In this document: in pieces, positions 1-8,851 of the stretch
Layout: the number at the start of each line of letters is the position of its first letter
How positions within the stretch are numbered: the stretch's first letter is position 1
Assembly (NCBI GenBank): GCA_026702635.1
Contig: JAPPBZ010000327.1
Span: forward strand, 1-28,310
Direction of reading: 5' to 3'
Source: Bacteroidota bacterium
Lineage (GTDB): Bacteria > Bacteroidota > Rhodothermia > Rhodothermales > Bin80
Length of the DNA: 28,310 bases
Program-made: the position numbers and the translations under genes
The notes under the pieces: model-generated
Told to the model about the DNA's origin: nothing
The model's input: only the letters and a program-made list of their open reading frames with translations
Database searches by the model: none

Positions 1-1
1 C

Positions 2-730
2 GTTTTTTGTCCTGTGCGTTTCTTCAATAACACGATTTGTGGGGTGTCCCGCACATCTCGTTCCCTTCTTACATACACGATCGGGGGGTGGGGGGGGGGC
101 GGGACCAGGTCCAGGACACTCTACACATCCGAAGGGACTCAGGTCATCGATACACAGTTTCTGCAGCCGACCGAAGATCGGTTTGATCCTTTGAGATTTT
201 ATGTTGGCGGGGCAGATGATGTGCGGGGATGGAGCACAGGACTGGCGGGCCCCAAGGCGATCCGCACACAAGACCGTGATGGCGAGGCTTCTCTGGAGGA
301 CGGTGTGTATGAGCCGATCGGAGGGTTGGCCCGTTTGGTTGCCAGTGCAGAGGTTCGATTTCGGCTGAGCGGGCCGTGGTATGGGGCAGCATTTGCGGAT
401 GCAGGGGCAGTCTCTTCCGAGCGTGCAGAAAATTGTGTTGGGCCGTTTTTTGAAGACGCCAACCGGACACGCGATATTTCGATTCAGTGCGGGTTCAGGG
501 ATACTGGTCGGATTACACTCCGCCAGTTCAAGGTGGGGGCAGGTTTAGGGTTACGATATGATACGCCGATCGGGTTTGTTCGTCTGGATGTTGCAGCCAA
601 ACTAAACCCTGATCCGCTTGATCTGCAATCATCTGAAGATGCGCTGGCAGCCACCGGTGGGTCGCAGGATGACAGCAGGAATACATGGTACCGTTTTAAT
701 GTCCACTTCAGTATCGGGCAGGCGTTTTAA
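2..730 (+). CDS. Omp85-family outer-membrane barrel protein (TamA/BamA-like), C-terminal part
   Basis: This is the C-terminal part of an Omp85 beta-barrel; its frame is open through the left window edge, so the true start is missing. What can be seen is a GGADDVRGW segment matching the VRGF/Y motif of the Omp85 strand-loop, a later strand with the pattern GLRYDTPIGFVRLDVA typical of BamA/TamA barrels, and a terminal Phe, the usual outer-membrane barrel end signal. By family, it sits in the outer membrane and inserts proteins or partners with TamB. The next gene, overlapping by 32 bases, is tamB, so a TamA-like role is favoured over BamA. The first 35 or so codons are low-complexity (Gly-rich, with a 10-G run at 90-99) and may include a sequencing or frame error. 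A GTG at 14 could be called as a start but has no support as the real one. Confidence 0.8.
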   Translation, partial: VFCPVRFFNNTICGVSRTSRSLLTYTIGGWGGGGTRSRTLYTSEGTQVIDTQFLQPTEDRFDPLRFYVGGADDVRGWSTGLAGPKAIRTQDRDGEASLEDGVYEPIGGLARLVASAEVRFRLSGPWYGAAFADAGAVSSERAENCVGPFFEDANRTRDISIQCGFRDTGRITLRQFKVGAGLGLRYDTPIGFVRLDVAAKLNPDPLDLQSSEDALAATGGSQDDSRNTWYRFNVHFSIGQAF

Positions 731-3700
731 GAATCGCTGGCTTGTGATCCTTGGGGTTGTGCTAACACTCGGGTTTGCACAGACCCCATGGTGTTTGAGC
801 CTGTTGGCACGCTGGGCATTGCATGCCAGTGAGACGGAGCTCACGTTCGAGTCATTGCATGGATTCTGGATGCACTCACTGGAAGTGCGGGGCATTGAGG
901 GGAGCGTTGGAGGTCACTGGATGCGCGTGGACACTGCACAGGTTAAACTTTCACCGGGGCATCTGCTTACTGGCCGCCTCTTTATCCGTCATATGGAGTT
1001 GGCAACTCCCATATTCCACTTCCGCAGCCCTCCATCCGAACAGACCGCAGACACAGGGGAGGAGGGGAATTCTGAACCGGTTGATTTTCTCTGGATTGAG
1101 TCTCTTCATATACAGGGAGGTATCTTCCATTTTGCGGATCAGATGCTCGAGATTTCCGGGATTCAGATTCGGGGTAGTATATCCCCGACAGCAATCCAGC
1201 TGGATACGCTGTATGGTGATCTTTCCTGGCAGCAGGCGGTCTTGCAATTGTCAGCCACCTCCCGGTTGCAGTTGAATCAGGGGCTGCTCCAGCTGGACAC
1301 GCTGCTATTGCATGGTCCAACCTCCGTCATCCGTGCCCATGGATCTATAGGACGGCAAACGAGCCTGAATGTCGCTGCTGCTCCGCTTTCTGCAGATGTG
1401 TTGGGCATCCTCCTGCCAAACATGGAAGAGGATCTTGTGGTCGCGATAGAGCTCGAAGGTGAAGAGGATTCACTGCATCTGGCACTTGATGGAGAATCAG
1501 AGAATGGGGCTGCGCTGAAGGTACGTGGGAGTACACAGGTTGGTACACCATCGGTGCATTTGGATACGTTAGGGTTTGAGAATTTTAATCTGAAATACCT
1601 GTTTGCAGATCTGGCCGGCGAATTGACCGGATCCCTTCGTGGTCATGTGGATGGGGTATCTTGGGATTCGCTCAACGGCAGGATTGAAGGCAATCTGGGA
1701 ACGGGAGTTCTTGCGGGCATCCCCATCGAGTCGGCGAGCATGAGCGGGGACATGGAAGAGGGGATCATGCAGGTTCAACTGGATTCAAGGCTTGCTCTAG
1801 GGTCACTGGGTTTGGCAGGAACGGTCCACCCTTCTTCAGGATCGGGACAGCTTACCGGTCAGTTCAGGGATCTCAATACACAGGTGCTTGATCCACAGCA
1901 TAAAAGTGCCCTCAGCGGCAATTTCACGGTGGCATGGAAAGATTCTCTGGAGGGATATATGGAATTATTGCCGGGGCAGCTGGGAACGCTGGGGGTAACT
2001 GGCGGGGAGTTGCGTCTATATTCAGGGGATGAAATTCTCCAGCTTGCAGGAATCCTACGGGGGGACTCAACCCGGATCGCATTGGAAGCGGGTCGTCAGG
2101 AGTCCGGGCTCACGGGAAGGCTTGAGGTTGATGCATTGGATGTTGGTGCCCTGATGAATCGGCAAAATATGAGAAGCCAGATCAGCCTTACCGTGGAGTC
2201 AACCACCAACTGGCCCCCGGACAGCATCACGGTCCAGATAGAGGTACAGCCGTCTTCATGGAATCAGATTCCCGTTACACAAGCTCACGCCGAGCTACTC
2301 CTGTGGGGACAGGATCTCGATTTACGTGGGCGCATTGCGTTCCCATCAGGTAATGTCATACTGGGGGGCTCGGCATATTTTGGTGCTGGTTCCCCCGAAT
2401 GGGTCCTGGAGCGTGGACAGATTGAGGGCCTGGATTTACGGGATTTGGGGATCGGTATTGAGACAGAGCTCAATGCCCAGTTGCAGCTTTCCGGCAGGGG
2501 GCTGCAAAATGCCAGCGGGCAGCTGCACGTAGTGCCTTCCAGGATGAATCATGAAATGATCAGTGACGGGGAGATTTCTCTGGAGATGTCGGATCAGGAG
2601 GCAATCATTGATAGTCGTTTCACGATCGGATCGGGAGGATTTCAGGCGCGGGCTAATGTAGATCCATTTGCAGCTCAGCCGACTGTAAATCTTTCACGAG
2701 GTGCGTTCCAGCAGGTTGATGTGGGGGCCCTTGCCGGCCTGGATTCCTTCTCCACCCTGCTCACGGGGCGTGTTGACAGTCTACAGTGGGGCGAAGGGGG
2801 GTATGCTGCTCTCTCTCTGGACTCCTCGGCTGTCAATGCACTGGAAATTACGGATGCACAGCTGCACGTAAAAGCACATGGTGATTCGGTTGTGGCCTCT
2901 GGTGCTGCCACACTTGATCAGGGATATGTGCGAATGGAGCAGGTACGTTTTGGGCTGGACCGGGAAGTTCGAGCCCGGGGATCCCTCCGAAATCTATCTC
3001 TGAGCGATCTCGGTTTCGCAGATATACAGCTCAGCGGATCCCTTGATGTAGACATGAAGGGGACAACCCCCCGGACCATGACTATCCATCATGCACAGGT
3101 TGAAGCCGACAGCACGAGGATTGGTGACGTGCAGTTTGATCGGTTCAGGGTTGCAGGGACTATGGAGGATGGAGCGCTCCAGTTAAGTGAGTTCGATCTG
3201 TCCAGCAATGCCGGCCGACTCCGCGCACAGGGGAGTGTTTCCCTCTTTGAAGAATCGTCTGATTCGCTGCGATTCGATGGAGCGATCACGAATCCAGCAT
3301 TACTTGCAGCGTGGACCGGATCGCAGCCGGTTGCCGGTGGCGGGACGGATACCTTGTGGGGAGAGTTGGCCTACCGGGATGACTCACTGCGGTGGGCCGC
3401 TGGGGTCACGACCGATCCTCTGACTTGGCGTACGATGCGTCTGTTTCAGGCATCCGGGTACGCAGAAGGAACCTTGGATGATTTGAAGCCTCGGCTCAGT
3501 AGAGCGGAAGTGGTTTTGGAGAGGCTGTCCATCCCAACAGTGTCTGCCCGGCGAACATGGCTGCGGCTTGAAGAGCAGCAGGGCAGGATCCAATATGAGG
3601 CGCGAATGGAGGTTGATGATCGCCGGTCTCTCCGCGTGGAAGGGGAGGCGGATCTAGACGCTCGGCAGGGAACGCTTCGCCAGTTGGATCTATATCTGGA

Positions 3701-5540
3701 TGAAGCGGAGTGGCATCTTGGTGTGCCGACGGAAATCCTGGCCGATGACGGGATCAGAGTTCGTTACTTCGTCCTGGGAAGTCAGGACCAGGAGATTACC
3801 CTGGACGGCATCCTGAACCTGGAAGGGGAGCAGCGATTGGGGTTGAATCTCTATAATGTCCAACTCGCTCCGTTTACCGATATCCTGGGATTACCAGGTC
3901 TTGGAGGAATTGCAAATGCAGATCTATTCTTTCACGGACCTGCAACTGCGCCGCAGTTGACAGGGTCGGTGAATCTGATGGTGGAGTCAGAGAATGAGCA
4001 GGTTGGGAGCGTAGCTGCTCGGATTGACTACCAGGAGAATGGGCTGGATATAGAAGCGGGATTTGTTCATGTCGATGAAAGTACGCTCTCTGTGTCAGGC
4101 CTTCTGCCACTTGATCTGAGGTTAAAAAAGGGAGATGAAGTCTCTTTTCCCGATGCCTCCCTGACATTGCAGGCAGACAAGTTTAATCTTGCATGGGTCA
4201 GCCCTTTTTTGGCACAGGACGAAATCAGCAATCTGAGAGGAAAGCTGACGGCAGATATTGGGATTACAGGCTCATTGAGTTTGCCCAATCTTGGTGGAGA
4301 GCTTAACCTGACTGAGGGGTATGTGCGGTTGCCACAGCTCGGGATTTCTCCATCGGAGGTTCAGTTGGACGCGGTGCTCCGACGAGATACGATTTATGTC
4401 AAAAACCTGTATGCCTCCAGTGGTCGCGGTACTGCGGAAGGAAGGGGGCATGTGACGTTGGAAGCATCCAACCGGGGAGGGGTGGACTTAGCCATGAACC
4501 TGGAGGATTTCCAGGTGGTGAATACCGCCCCTTATGTTGCGGACGTCAGCGGCTCTGTGGCGTTGGGAAGAACAGTGCGGAACCCGGATCTGACGGGTCA
4601 TATTGAGATGACCAGCGCCGTCATTCGGCCTCAGGATGTGCCGGTGACACTGGCAGACGGGATGATTAACTTTACCGAAACGGATCTTCAAATGCTGGAG
4701 CAGTATTTTAACATCCGGGCAAGTGTATGGGACACCACGACCTATTCACTCGTAGACGCACTGGCGATGGATTTATCGGTTGGTATTCCCGGGACCGTGC
4801 GATTACACAGTTTACAGAACCCCGAAATGACTGTATTACTGAGTGGGTCGGTCGCCTTGAGTAAAGAGCCGTACGCGGAGCAGGAGCTTCATGGAACCGT
4901 AAGTATTGTACCCGAACTCAGTTATTTGCGGCAGTTTGGGCGGCGCTTTGATATTCGGCAAGGCCGGGTGACATTTGCAGGTGCTGCCACCAACCCATTC
5001 TTCGATCTTCAGGCAGCACTGGATATTCCAAGCCGGAGTGGGCAGGATACGCCGGTGACGATCCTGCTGGATGCATCCGGGCGCTTACAGGAGCCAGAGT
5101 CGCTGGCGTTGGAGTTGCGGAGCGAGCCGGTGCAACTTGACCGTGCAGATATGATCTCTTACATGGCAACGGGGCGGCCGGCGGCGGATGCATTTCAACT
5201 GGGGGGAGGGGGAGCACTTCAGAGTGGCAGTGATCTTGCGCTTCAGCAGTTGTCCAGCCTGATTGCGGGGGCAGCGGGGGCAGGGCTTGGACTGGACGTA
5301 GTGCAGATCAACCCGGAGACGGGAGGTACAGTGACACTCACGGCCGGGAAGTATGTATCCCGCAAACTGTTTGCCTCCGTCAAATGGCCGATCACAGAAG
5401 AACCGACCACCTCCAATAGCTCCGTTGAAAACAACAGGGAATTGGTGGTTGAATATGCACTGTATCCATGGCTCGTTGCCCGTATGCGTGGGGAGGCGGG
5501 AGCGATGGGGCTTAGCTTGTTGTATCAGTATACCTGGTAA
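699..5540 (+). CDS. tamB: TamB-like translocation/assembly module protein (DUF490 C-terminal domain)
   Basis: This is a protein of 1613 residues that by family spans the periplasm as a long beta-taco, anchored in the inner membrane and contacting an Omp85 partner; TamB/YhdP-type proteins are now linked to phospholipid transport to the outer membrane. Visible are one N-terminal membrane segment (about residues 13-33, starting WLVILGVVLTLGF), then over 1500 residues of repetitive beta-strand-like sequence rich in G, S, D and L, and a C-terminal DUF490-type ending (VEYALYPWLVARMRGE, closing in LLYQYTW). The ATG at 699 is chosen because the hydrophobic anchor follows directly. An in-frame ATG at 618 would add 27 residues without signal character, deep inside the upstream gene. 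It overlaps the Omp85 gene by 32 bases and its stop shares a base with the mlaE start (TAATG), so translation is probably coupled. Confidence 0.88.
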   Translation: MSTSVSGRRFKNRWLVILGVVLTLGFAQTPWCLSLLARWALHASETELTFESLHGFWMHSLEVRGIEGSVGGHWMRVDTAQVKLSPGHLLTGRLFIRHMELATPIFHFRSPPSEQTADTGEEGNSEPVDFLWIESLHIQGGIFHFADQMLEISGIQIRGSISPTAIQLDTLYGDLSWQQAVLQLSATSRLQLNQGLLQLDTLLLHGPTSVIRAHGSIGRQTSLNVAAAPLSADVLGILLPNMEEDLVVAIELEGEEDSLHLALDGESENGAALKVRGSTQVGTPSVHLDTLGFENFNLKYLFADLAGELTGSLRGHVDGVSWDSLNGRIEGNLGTGVLAGIPIESASMSGDMEEGIMQVQLDSRLALGSLGLAGTVHPSSGSGQLTGQFRDLNTQVLDPQHKSALSGNFTVAWKDSLEGYMELLPGQLGTLGVTGGELRLYSGDEILQLAGILRGDSTRIALEAGRQESGLTGRLEVDALDVGALMNRQNMRSQISLTVESTTNWPPDSITVQIEVQPSSWNQIPVTQAHAELLLWGQDLDLRGRIAFPSGNVILGGSAYFGAGSPEWVLERGQIEGLDLRDLGIGIETELNAQLQLSGRGLQNASGQLHVVPSRMNHEMISDGEISLEMSDQEAIIDSRFTIGSGGFQARANVDPFAAQPTVNLSRGAFQQVDVGALAGLDSFSTLLTGRVDSLQWGEGGYAALSLDSSAVNALEITDAQLHVKAHGDSVVASGAATLDQGYVRMEQVRFGLDREVRARGSLRNLSLSDLGFADIQLSGSLDVDMKGTTPRTMTIHHAQVEADSTRIGDVQFDRFRVAGTMEDGALQLSEFDLSSNAGRLRAQGSVSLFEESSDSLRFDGAITNPALLAAWTGSQPVAGGGTDTLWGELAYRDDSLRWAAGVTTDPLTWRTMRLFQASGYAEGTLDDLKPRLSRAEVVLERLSIPTVSARRTWLRLEEQQGRIQYEARMEVDDRRSLRVEGEADLDARQGTLRQLDLYLDEAEWHLGVPTEILADDGIRVRYFVLGSQDQEITLDGILNLEGEQRLGLNLYNVQLAPFTDILGLPGLGGIANADLFFHGPATAPQLTGSVNLMVESENEQVGSVAARIDYQENGLDIEAGFVHVDESTLSVSGLLPLDLRLKKGDEVSFPDASLTLQADKFNLAWVSPFLAQDEISNLRGKLTADIGITGSLSLPNLGGELNLTEGYVRLPQLGISPSEVQLDAVLRRDTIYVKNLYASSGRGTAEGRGHVTLEASNRGGVDLAMNLEDFQVVNTAPYVADVSGSVALGRTVRNPDLTGHIEMTSAVIRPQDVPVTLADGMINFTETDLQMLEQYFNIRASVWDTTTYSLVDALAMDLSVGIPGTVRLHSLQNPEMTVLLSGSVALSKEPYAEQELHGTVSIVPELSYLRQFGRRFDIRQGRVTFAGAATNPFFDLQAALDIPSRSGQDTPVTILLDASGRLQEPESLALELRSEPVQLDRADMISYMATGRPAADAFQLGGGGALQSGSDLALQQLSSLIAGAAGAGLGLDVVQINPETGGTVTLTAGKYVSRKLFASVKWPITEEPTTSNSSVENNRELVVEYALYPWLVARMRGEAGAMGLSLLYQYTW

Positions 5541-6301
5541 TGCGTGGAGTGAAGAAAATACTTGCAGAAGTGGGTGCAATTGCAACCTTCTCCGGGATGG
5601 TGTTCCAGCAGCTCTTTCAGCGTCCGTTTGAGGGACGGGAGCTGATCCGGCAAATGGATGAGACTGGATCGAAAAGCCTCGTTCTCGTTTTAGTCACAGG
5701 CTGCTCTATCGGGATTGTGCTCTCCATGCAAAGCCGCGGCACCCTTGCACGGTTCGGTGCGGAAGCAGTGCTGCCAAGTATGCTGGCGCTGTCTGTGGTC
5801 AAAGAGATTGGTCCGGTCATTACCTCGCTGGTGCTGGCAGGGCGATTGGGGGCAGGAATCGCTGCAGAATTGGGGTCCATGCGTGTCACGGAGCAGATTG
5901 ATGCGTTGGAGGTCTCTGCCTTACAACCCTTTAAATATCTTGTCATTACCCGTGTTCTGGCATGTGTGGTGATGTTTCCGCTTTTGACCATTGCCTGTGA
6001 TATTGTCGCGCTGTTAGGTGGATATGCAGAGTCGCTCTTGTCAAGCGATCTGGATTATCGTCTGTTTATTGATCAGGCTTTTTCGAGCCTTCGTATGTCG
6101 GATGTGCTTTTCTCAACCGCGAAAACTAGTGTCTTTGGGTTTTTAGTCTCCATCGTTGGTTGTTATTCGGGATATCATGTTCGAGGCGGGACACGCGAAG
6201 TAGGGCAGGCTGCAATGCGTGCAGTGGTAATCGGGTCACTGCTTGTTCTTTTAGCGGATGTCATGATGGTCCGTCTTTCACTGATTCTTTTTGGAGGCTG
6301 A
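5540..6301 (+). CDS. mlaE: MlaE-family lipid ABC transporter permease
   Basis: This 253-residue integral membrane permease belongs to the MlaE/YrbE family, which moves phospholipids between inner membrane and periplasm with MlaF ATPase and an MCE protein. It shows about five hydrophobic helices (around residues 47-63, 80-101, 135-161, 195-211 and 228-251). It also has the strongly conserved family block AGRLGAGIAAELGSMRVTEQ (residues 100-119), the cytoplasmic coupling region ending in EQIDAL. Length is usual for the family (about 250-260). The start ATG overlaps the tamB stop by one base and mlaF follows after 18 bases, so an operon is likely. Confidence 0.92.
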   Translation: MRGVKKILAEVGAIATFSGMVFQQLFQRPFEGRELIRQMDETGSKSLVLVLVTGCSIGIVLSMQSRGTLARFGAEAVLPSMLALSVVKEIGPVITSLVLAGRLGAGIAAELGSMRVTEQIDALEVSALQPFKYLVITRVLACVVMFPLLTIACDIVALLGGYAESLLSSDLDYRLFIDQAFSSLRMSDVLFSTAKTSVFGFLVSIVGCYSGYHVRGGTREVGQAAMRAVVIGSLLVLLADVMMVRLSLILFGG

Positions 6302-6319
6302 TAGGCCAGGGACCTGACT

Positions 6320-7090
6320 ATGAAGCATACCGTCGATCAATCTGGAAACATCTCAAAATTTTCGGACGGATACGAGATCGAGATCAAGAATCTTCATAAG
6401 GCATTTGGAGAACGCAAAATTTTGCGGGGCGTGTCGGTTTGCATTCGGCGGGGCAGCACATTCGCAGTTATGGGAGGATCCGGTACGGGAAAGAGTGTCT
6501 TGCTAAAGCATATGGTTGGGTTGATGGAACCAGATTCGGGAGAAGTATGGGTTCAGGGACATCAGGTGGATCAATTGGACCAGTCCAGTCTCAACGCACT
6601 GCGGCTCCGGATCGGATACTTATTCCAGGGAGGAGCACTGTTCGATTCGATGACGGTGGCAGAGAACCTGGATTTTGTACTGCGTCGGCATAGTACGATG
6701 TCCGTCTCGGAGCGTACCGAACAGATCCAGGAGGCCATCGCGTGGGTCAACCTTCCGCATGCAGCCACGCAGTATCCTGCCGAACTGTCAGGTGGACAAA
6801 AAAAGCGGATTGCACTTGCCCGTGCGATCATATTAAGTCCCGATATCTTGTTGTGTGATGAGCCTACGACTGGATTGGATCCTGTGAGCGTTCGAACTGT
6901 ATCCAATCTGATCATGCGGTTGAAAGCAGAACGCGGCATTACCACTGTTGCCATCACCCATGATCTTTTGTGCGCCGAAATCATTGCAGATCATGCTGCG
7001 TTTCTTTACCAGGGAAAAACGCTGGCCGAAGGCACACTTGATGAATTGCGTGCAAGCCAGCACCCACAATTGCGTGAATTTTTCGGATGA
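6320..7090 (+). CDS. mlaF: MlaF-family ABC transporter ATP-binding protein
   Basis: This 256-residue cytoplasmic ATPase powers the MlaE permease. All nucleotide-binding motifs are intact: Walker A GGSGTGKS at 52-59, Q-loop LFQGGALFDS at 101-110 (this sequence is characteristic of the MlaF branch), signature LSGGQ at 156-160, Walker B ILLCDE ending at D180/E181, D-loop GLDP, and switch His214 in AITHD. An N-terminal extension of about 18 residues precedes the usual start of the fold, so a later start cannot be excluded, but no other good ATG is visible before the domain. It lies 18 bases after mlaE. Confidence 0.93.
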   Translation: MKHTVDQSGNISKFSDGYEIEIKNLHKAFGERKILRGVSVCIRRGSTFAVMGGSGTGKSVLLKHMVGLMEPDSGEVWVQGHQVDQLDQSSLNALRLRIGYLFQGGALFDSMTVAENLDFVLRRHSTMSVSERTEQIQEAIAWVNLPHAATQYPAELSGGQKKRIALARAIILSPDILLCDEPTTGLDPVSVRTVSNLIMRLKAERGITTVAITHDLLCAEIIADHAAFLYQGKTLAEGTLDELRASQHPQLREFFG

Positions 7091-7223
7091 TGGATACAGG
7101 ATTCATGAGTTGCTGCAGATATAATTCTGTGCTACTTTGCAGCTCCAATGGGCATTCTCGTCGTGCACTTCAATGCAACATTGAGGGCCAATTGGCTTTC
7201 CAATCAGGCCAACCTGTCTAGCG

Positions 7224-8285
7224 ATGTCCACCAGAATCCGTGTCGGTCTTGTTGTAGTTATTTGTTTAGGGCTTCTGGCGGCCATTCTTTTTGTTGTCGG
7301 TAGCCAGACGTTACTCTTCAGTGATCGGTTTCTGGTTCGGTCACAGTTTAATTCCGTAGCCGGTCTCAGCCCGGGAGCAGACGTACAGTTCCAGGGAGTG
7401 AGTATCGGAGCAGTTCAAAGCGTTACCCTCCCCAGTGGACCGGAGGGGATGATTGAAGTGACCATGGGAATCCGAACGAGAGCCCGCTCAATTCTGCATC
7501 AGGATACCCAGGCCCAGATCAAGACTCAGGGACTTCTCGGCAGTATGATCGTGGTGCTGGTGAATCCCCCCATCTCGGGGAGTGAACCCGCCCCGTTGGA
7601 GAATAATGATCTGATTGTGGGGATTGACCCCTTCGACCTCTTCGAAATTACTGACAAGGCCCTCGCGTCGGTACAACGGTTTGAGCAGTCCGCGACCTCC
7701 TTCGAGATTATTGTTGATGATATCCGGGCGGGAGAAGGCACTTTGGGCAAGCTCATCTATGACCCTGAGTTGTATAACAGCATGGTCGCCACTGCACAGG
7801 AAACCGAGCGACTCATGGAAAATCTTGGGAATGATGCGGAGGCGCTGGTCATGCTTGCTACACAGGCAACCGAGGGCGTGGAGTCCATCCTTGGGAAGCT
7901 TGATACGGGGAGTGGCACATTTGCCCAGCTCTTGAATGAGGCCGACCTGTATGAGTCCGTTCAAGCCAGTGCAGATACACTTCAAGAGATCATCATTGGC
8001 ATTGGTACGCTGACGAAACGTGCCGAAGCGATGACAGAATGGGCTTCACTGGGAGCATTTCGATTTGCAGAACTCATGGAGGCCGGAAAGCATAACTGGC
8101 TCTTTAAGCGTTATTTTGAAGAGCGGGGGTTTATGGAACAGGCACCGTTTGAGGTGCGGGAACAGGCGATTGCGGAAAGCTTTGCGGCACTTGAGACAAG
8201 GAGGCAGGAACTCCTGGCTCTGGAAGCACGCCTTGACCAGAGGGCAGCAGTGCTTGATTCGCTACAGCGGCAACTTGATCAGTAG
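7224..8285 (+). CDS. mlaD: MCE-domain lipid-transport protein (MlaD-like)
   Basis: This 353-residue protein is anchored in the inner membrane by one N-terminal helix (residues 6-27) and carries a single MCE domain (about 37-115), shown by the segment GLSPGADVQFQGVSIGAV and the later GLLGSMIVVL strand. By family, MCE domains form hexameric rings that shuttle phospholipids for MlaEF. The C-terminal half is helical and contains two copies of a motif, GEGTLGKLIYDPELYNSM (170-187) and GSGTFAQLLNEADLYESV (229-246), followed by a coiled-coil-like tail rich in Glu, Arg, Leu and Gln. It is separated from mlaF by 133 bases that hold a perfect TATAAT at 7120-7125 but no good -35 box, so it could have its own promoter. 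No MlaB or MlaC homologue is present here. Confidence 0.88.
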   Translation: MSTRIRVGLVVVICLGLLAAILFVVGSQTLLFSDRFLVRSQFNSVAGLSPGADVQFQGVSIGAVQSVTLPSGPEGMIEVTMGIRTRARSILHQDTQAQIKTQGLLGSMIVVLVNPPISGSEPAPLENNDLIVGIDPFDLFEITDKALASVQRFEQSATSFEIIVDDIRAGEGTLGKLIYDPELYNSMVATAQETERLMENLGNDAEALVMLATQATEGVESILGKLDTGSGTFAQLLNEADLYESVQASADTLQEIIIGIGTLTKRAEAMTEWASLGAFRFAELMEAGKHNWLFKRYFEERGFMEQAPFEVREQAIAESFAALETRRQELLALEARLDQRAAVLDSLQRQLDQ

Positions 8286-8287
8286 AC

Positions 8288-8851
8288 GTGACATCCCCTC
8301 TTGTTTATTCCAGCCGAGCACGGTGGTGCGCGAGTCGCTCTCTTTTGGGGTATGTCTTCCGACGCAGCATAGCGAATGAAAGGCAGGCGGAGGCCTGGTA
8401 TTTGATCACGATCTCCAGCGTGGTAGTTGCGGCGATTGTGATGCAGTTTATGGCCTGGAGTTTCTGGCATGAAGAGATTCAGAACAGTCCCCTTATTTCC
8501 ATGTGGTATTGGGGAATTCAGTTGGGAGTGGCGGGTCTAGTCTTCATCGGAGGATTCCTGGGATACTGTCCCAGGGTTCGGGCTTCACTAACAGAATCAT
8601 CGCTCAGTGTGTCTCAAGGGCGCAGATCCGTTGAGCTGGACCTCAGTACTCTGACCGATTGCAGGATCGTCTCTGCATTGCAGTATTACCGAAAATGGGA
8701 TTGCCGCGTAGAGGGCTACATGGCACATATTCCAGAGGATGTGCTCCTTGTTCTTGGAGAGCGGCAATCCATTGCAATTGGGATTGACCCAGATGCACAT
8801 GCAAGGCTGCTTGTTGAAATGAACCGGCTCGCGGAAATCAATGCAGTTTGA
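8288..8851 (+). CDS. Hypothetical two-helix membrane protein
   Basis: I do not recognise a named family. The 187-residue product has two hydrophobic helices (about residues 37-60 and 71-94) followed by a soluble tail of about 90 residues alternating beta-like stretches and ending in a helix. This layout resembles bacterial PH-like (bPH2/YdbT-type) or photosystem-assembly-like membrane proteins, but that is only a topology guess. The start is a GTG at 8288, three bases after the MCE stop; an in-frame ATG before the first helix is lacking, which supports the GTG. The 3' end overlaps the tgt start by 11 bases, so it bridges the lipid-transport genes and tgt in one transcription unit. Confidence 0.72.
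   Translation: MTSPLVYSSRARWCASRSLLGYVFRRSIANERQAEAWYLITISSVVVAAIVMQFMAWSFWHEEIQNSPLISMWYWGIQLGVAGLVFIGGFLGYCPRVRASLTESSLSVSQGRRSVELDLSTLTDCRIVSALQYYRKWDCRVEGYMAHIPEDVLLVLGERQSIAIGIDPDAHARLLVEMNRLAEINAV

Noticed and set aside
7097..7125. Sigma-70 promoter before the MCE gene
   Set aside because: TATAAT at 7120-7125 is perfect but no acceptable -35 box lies 16-18 bases upstream, so it is mentioned only with the gene.
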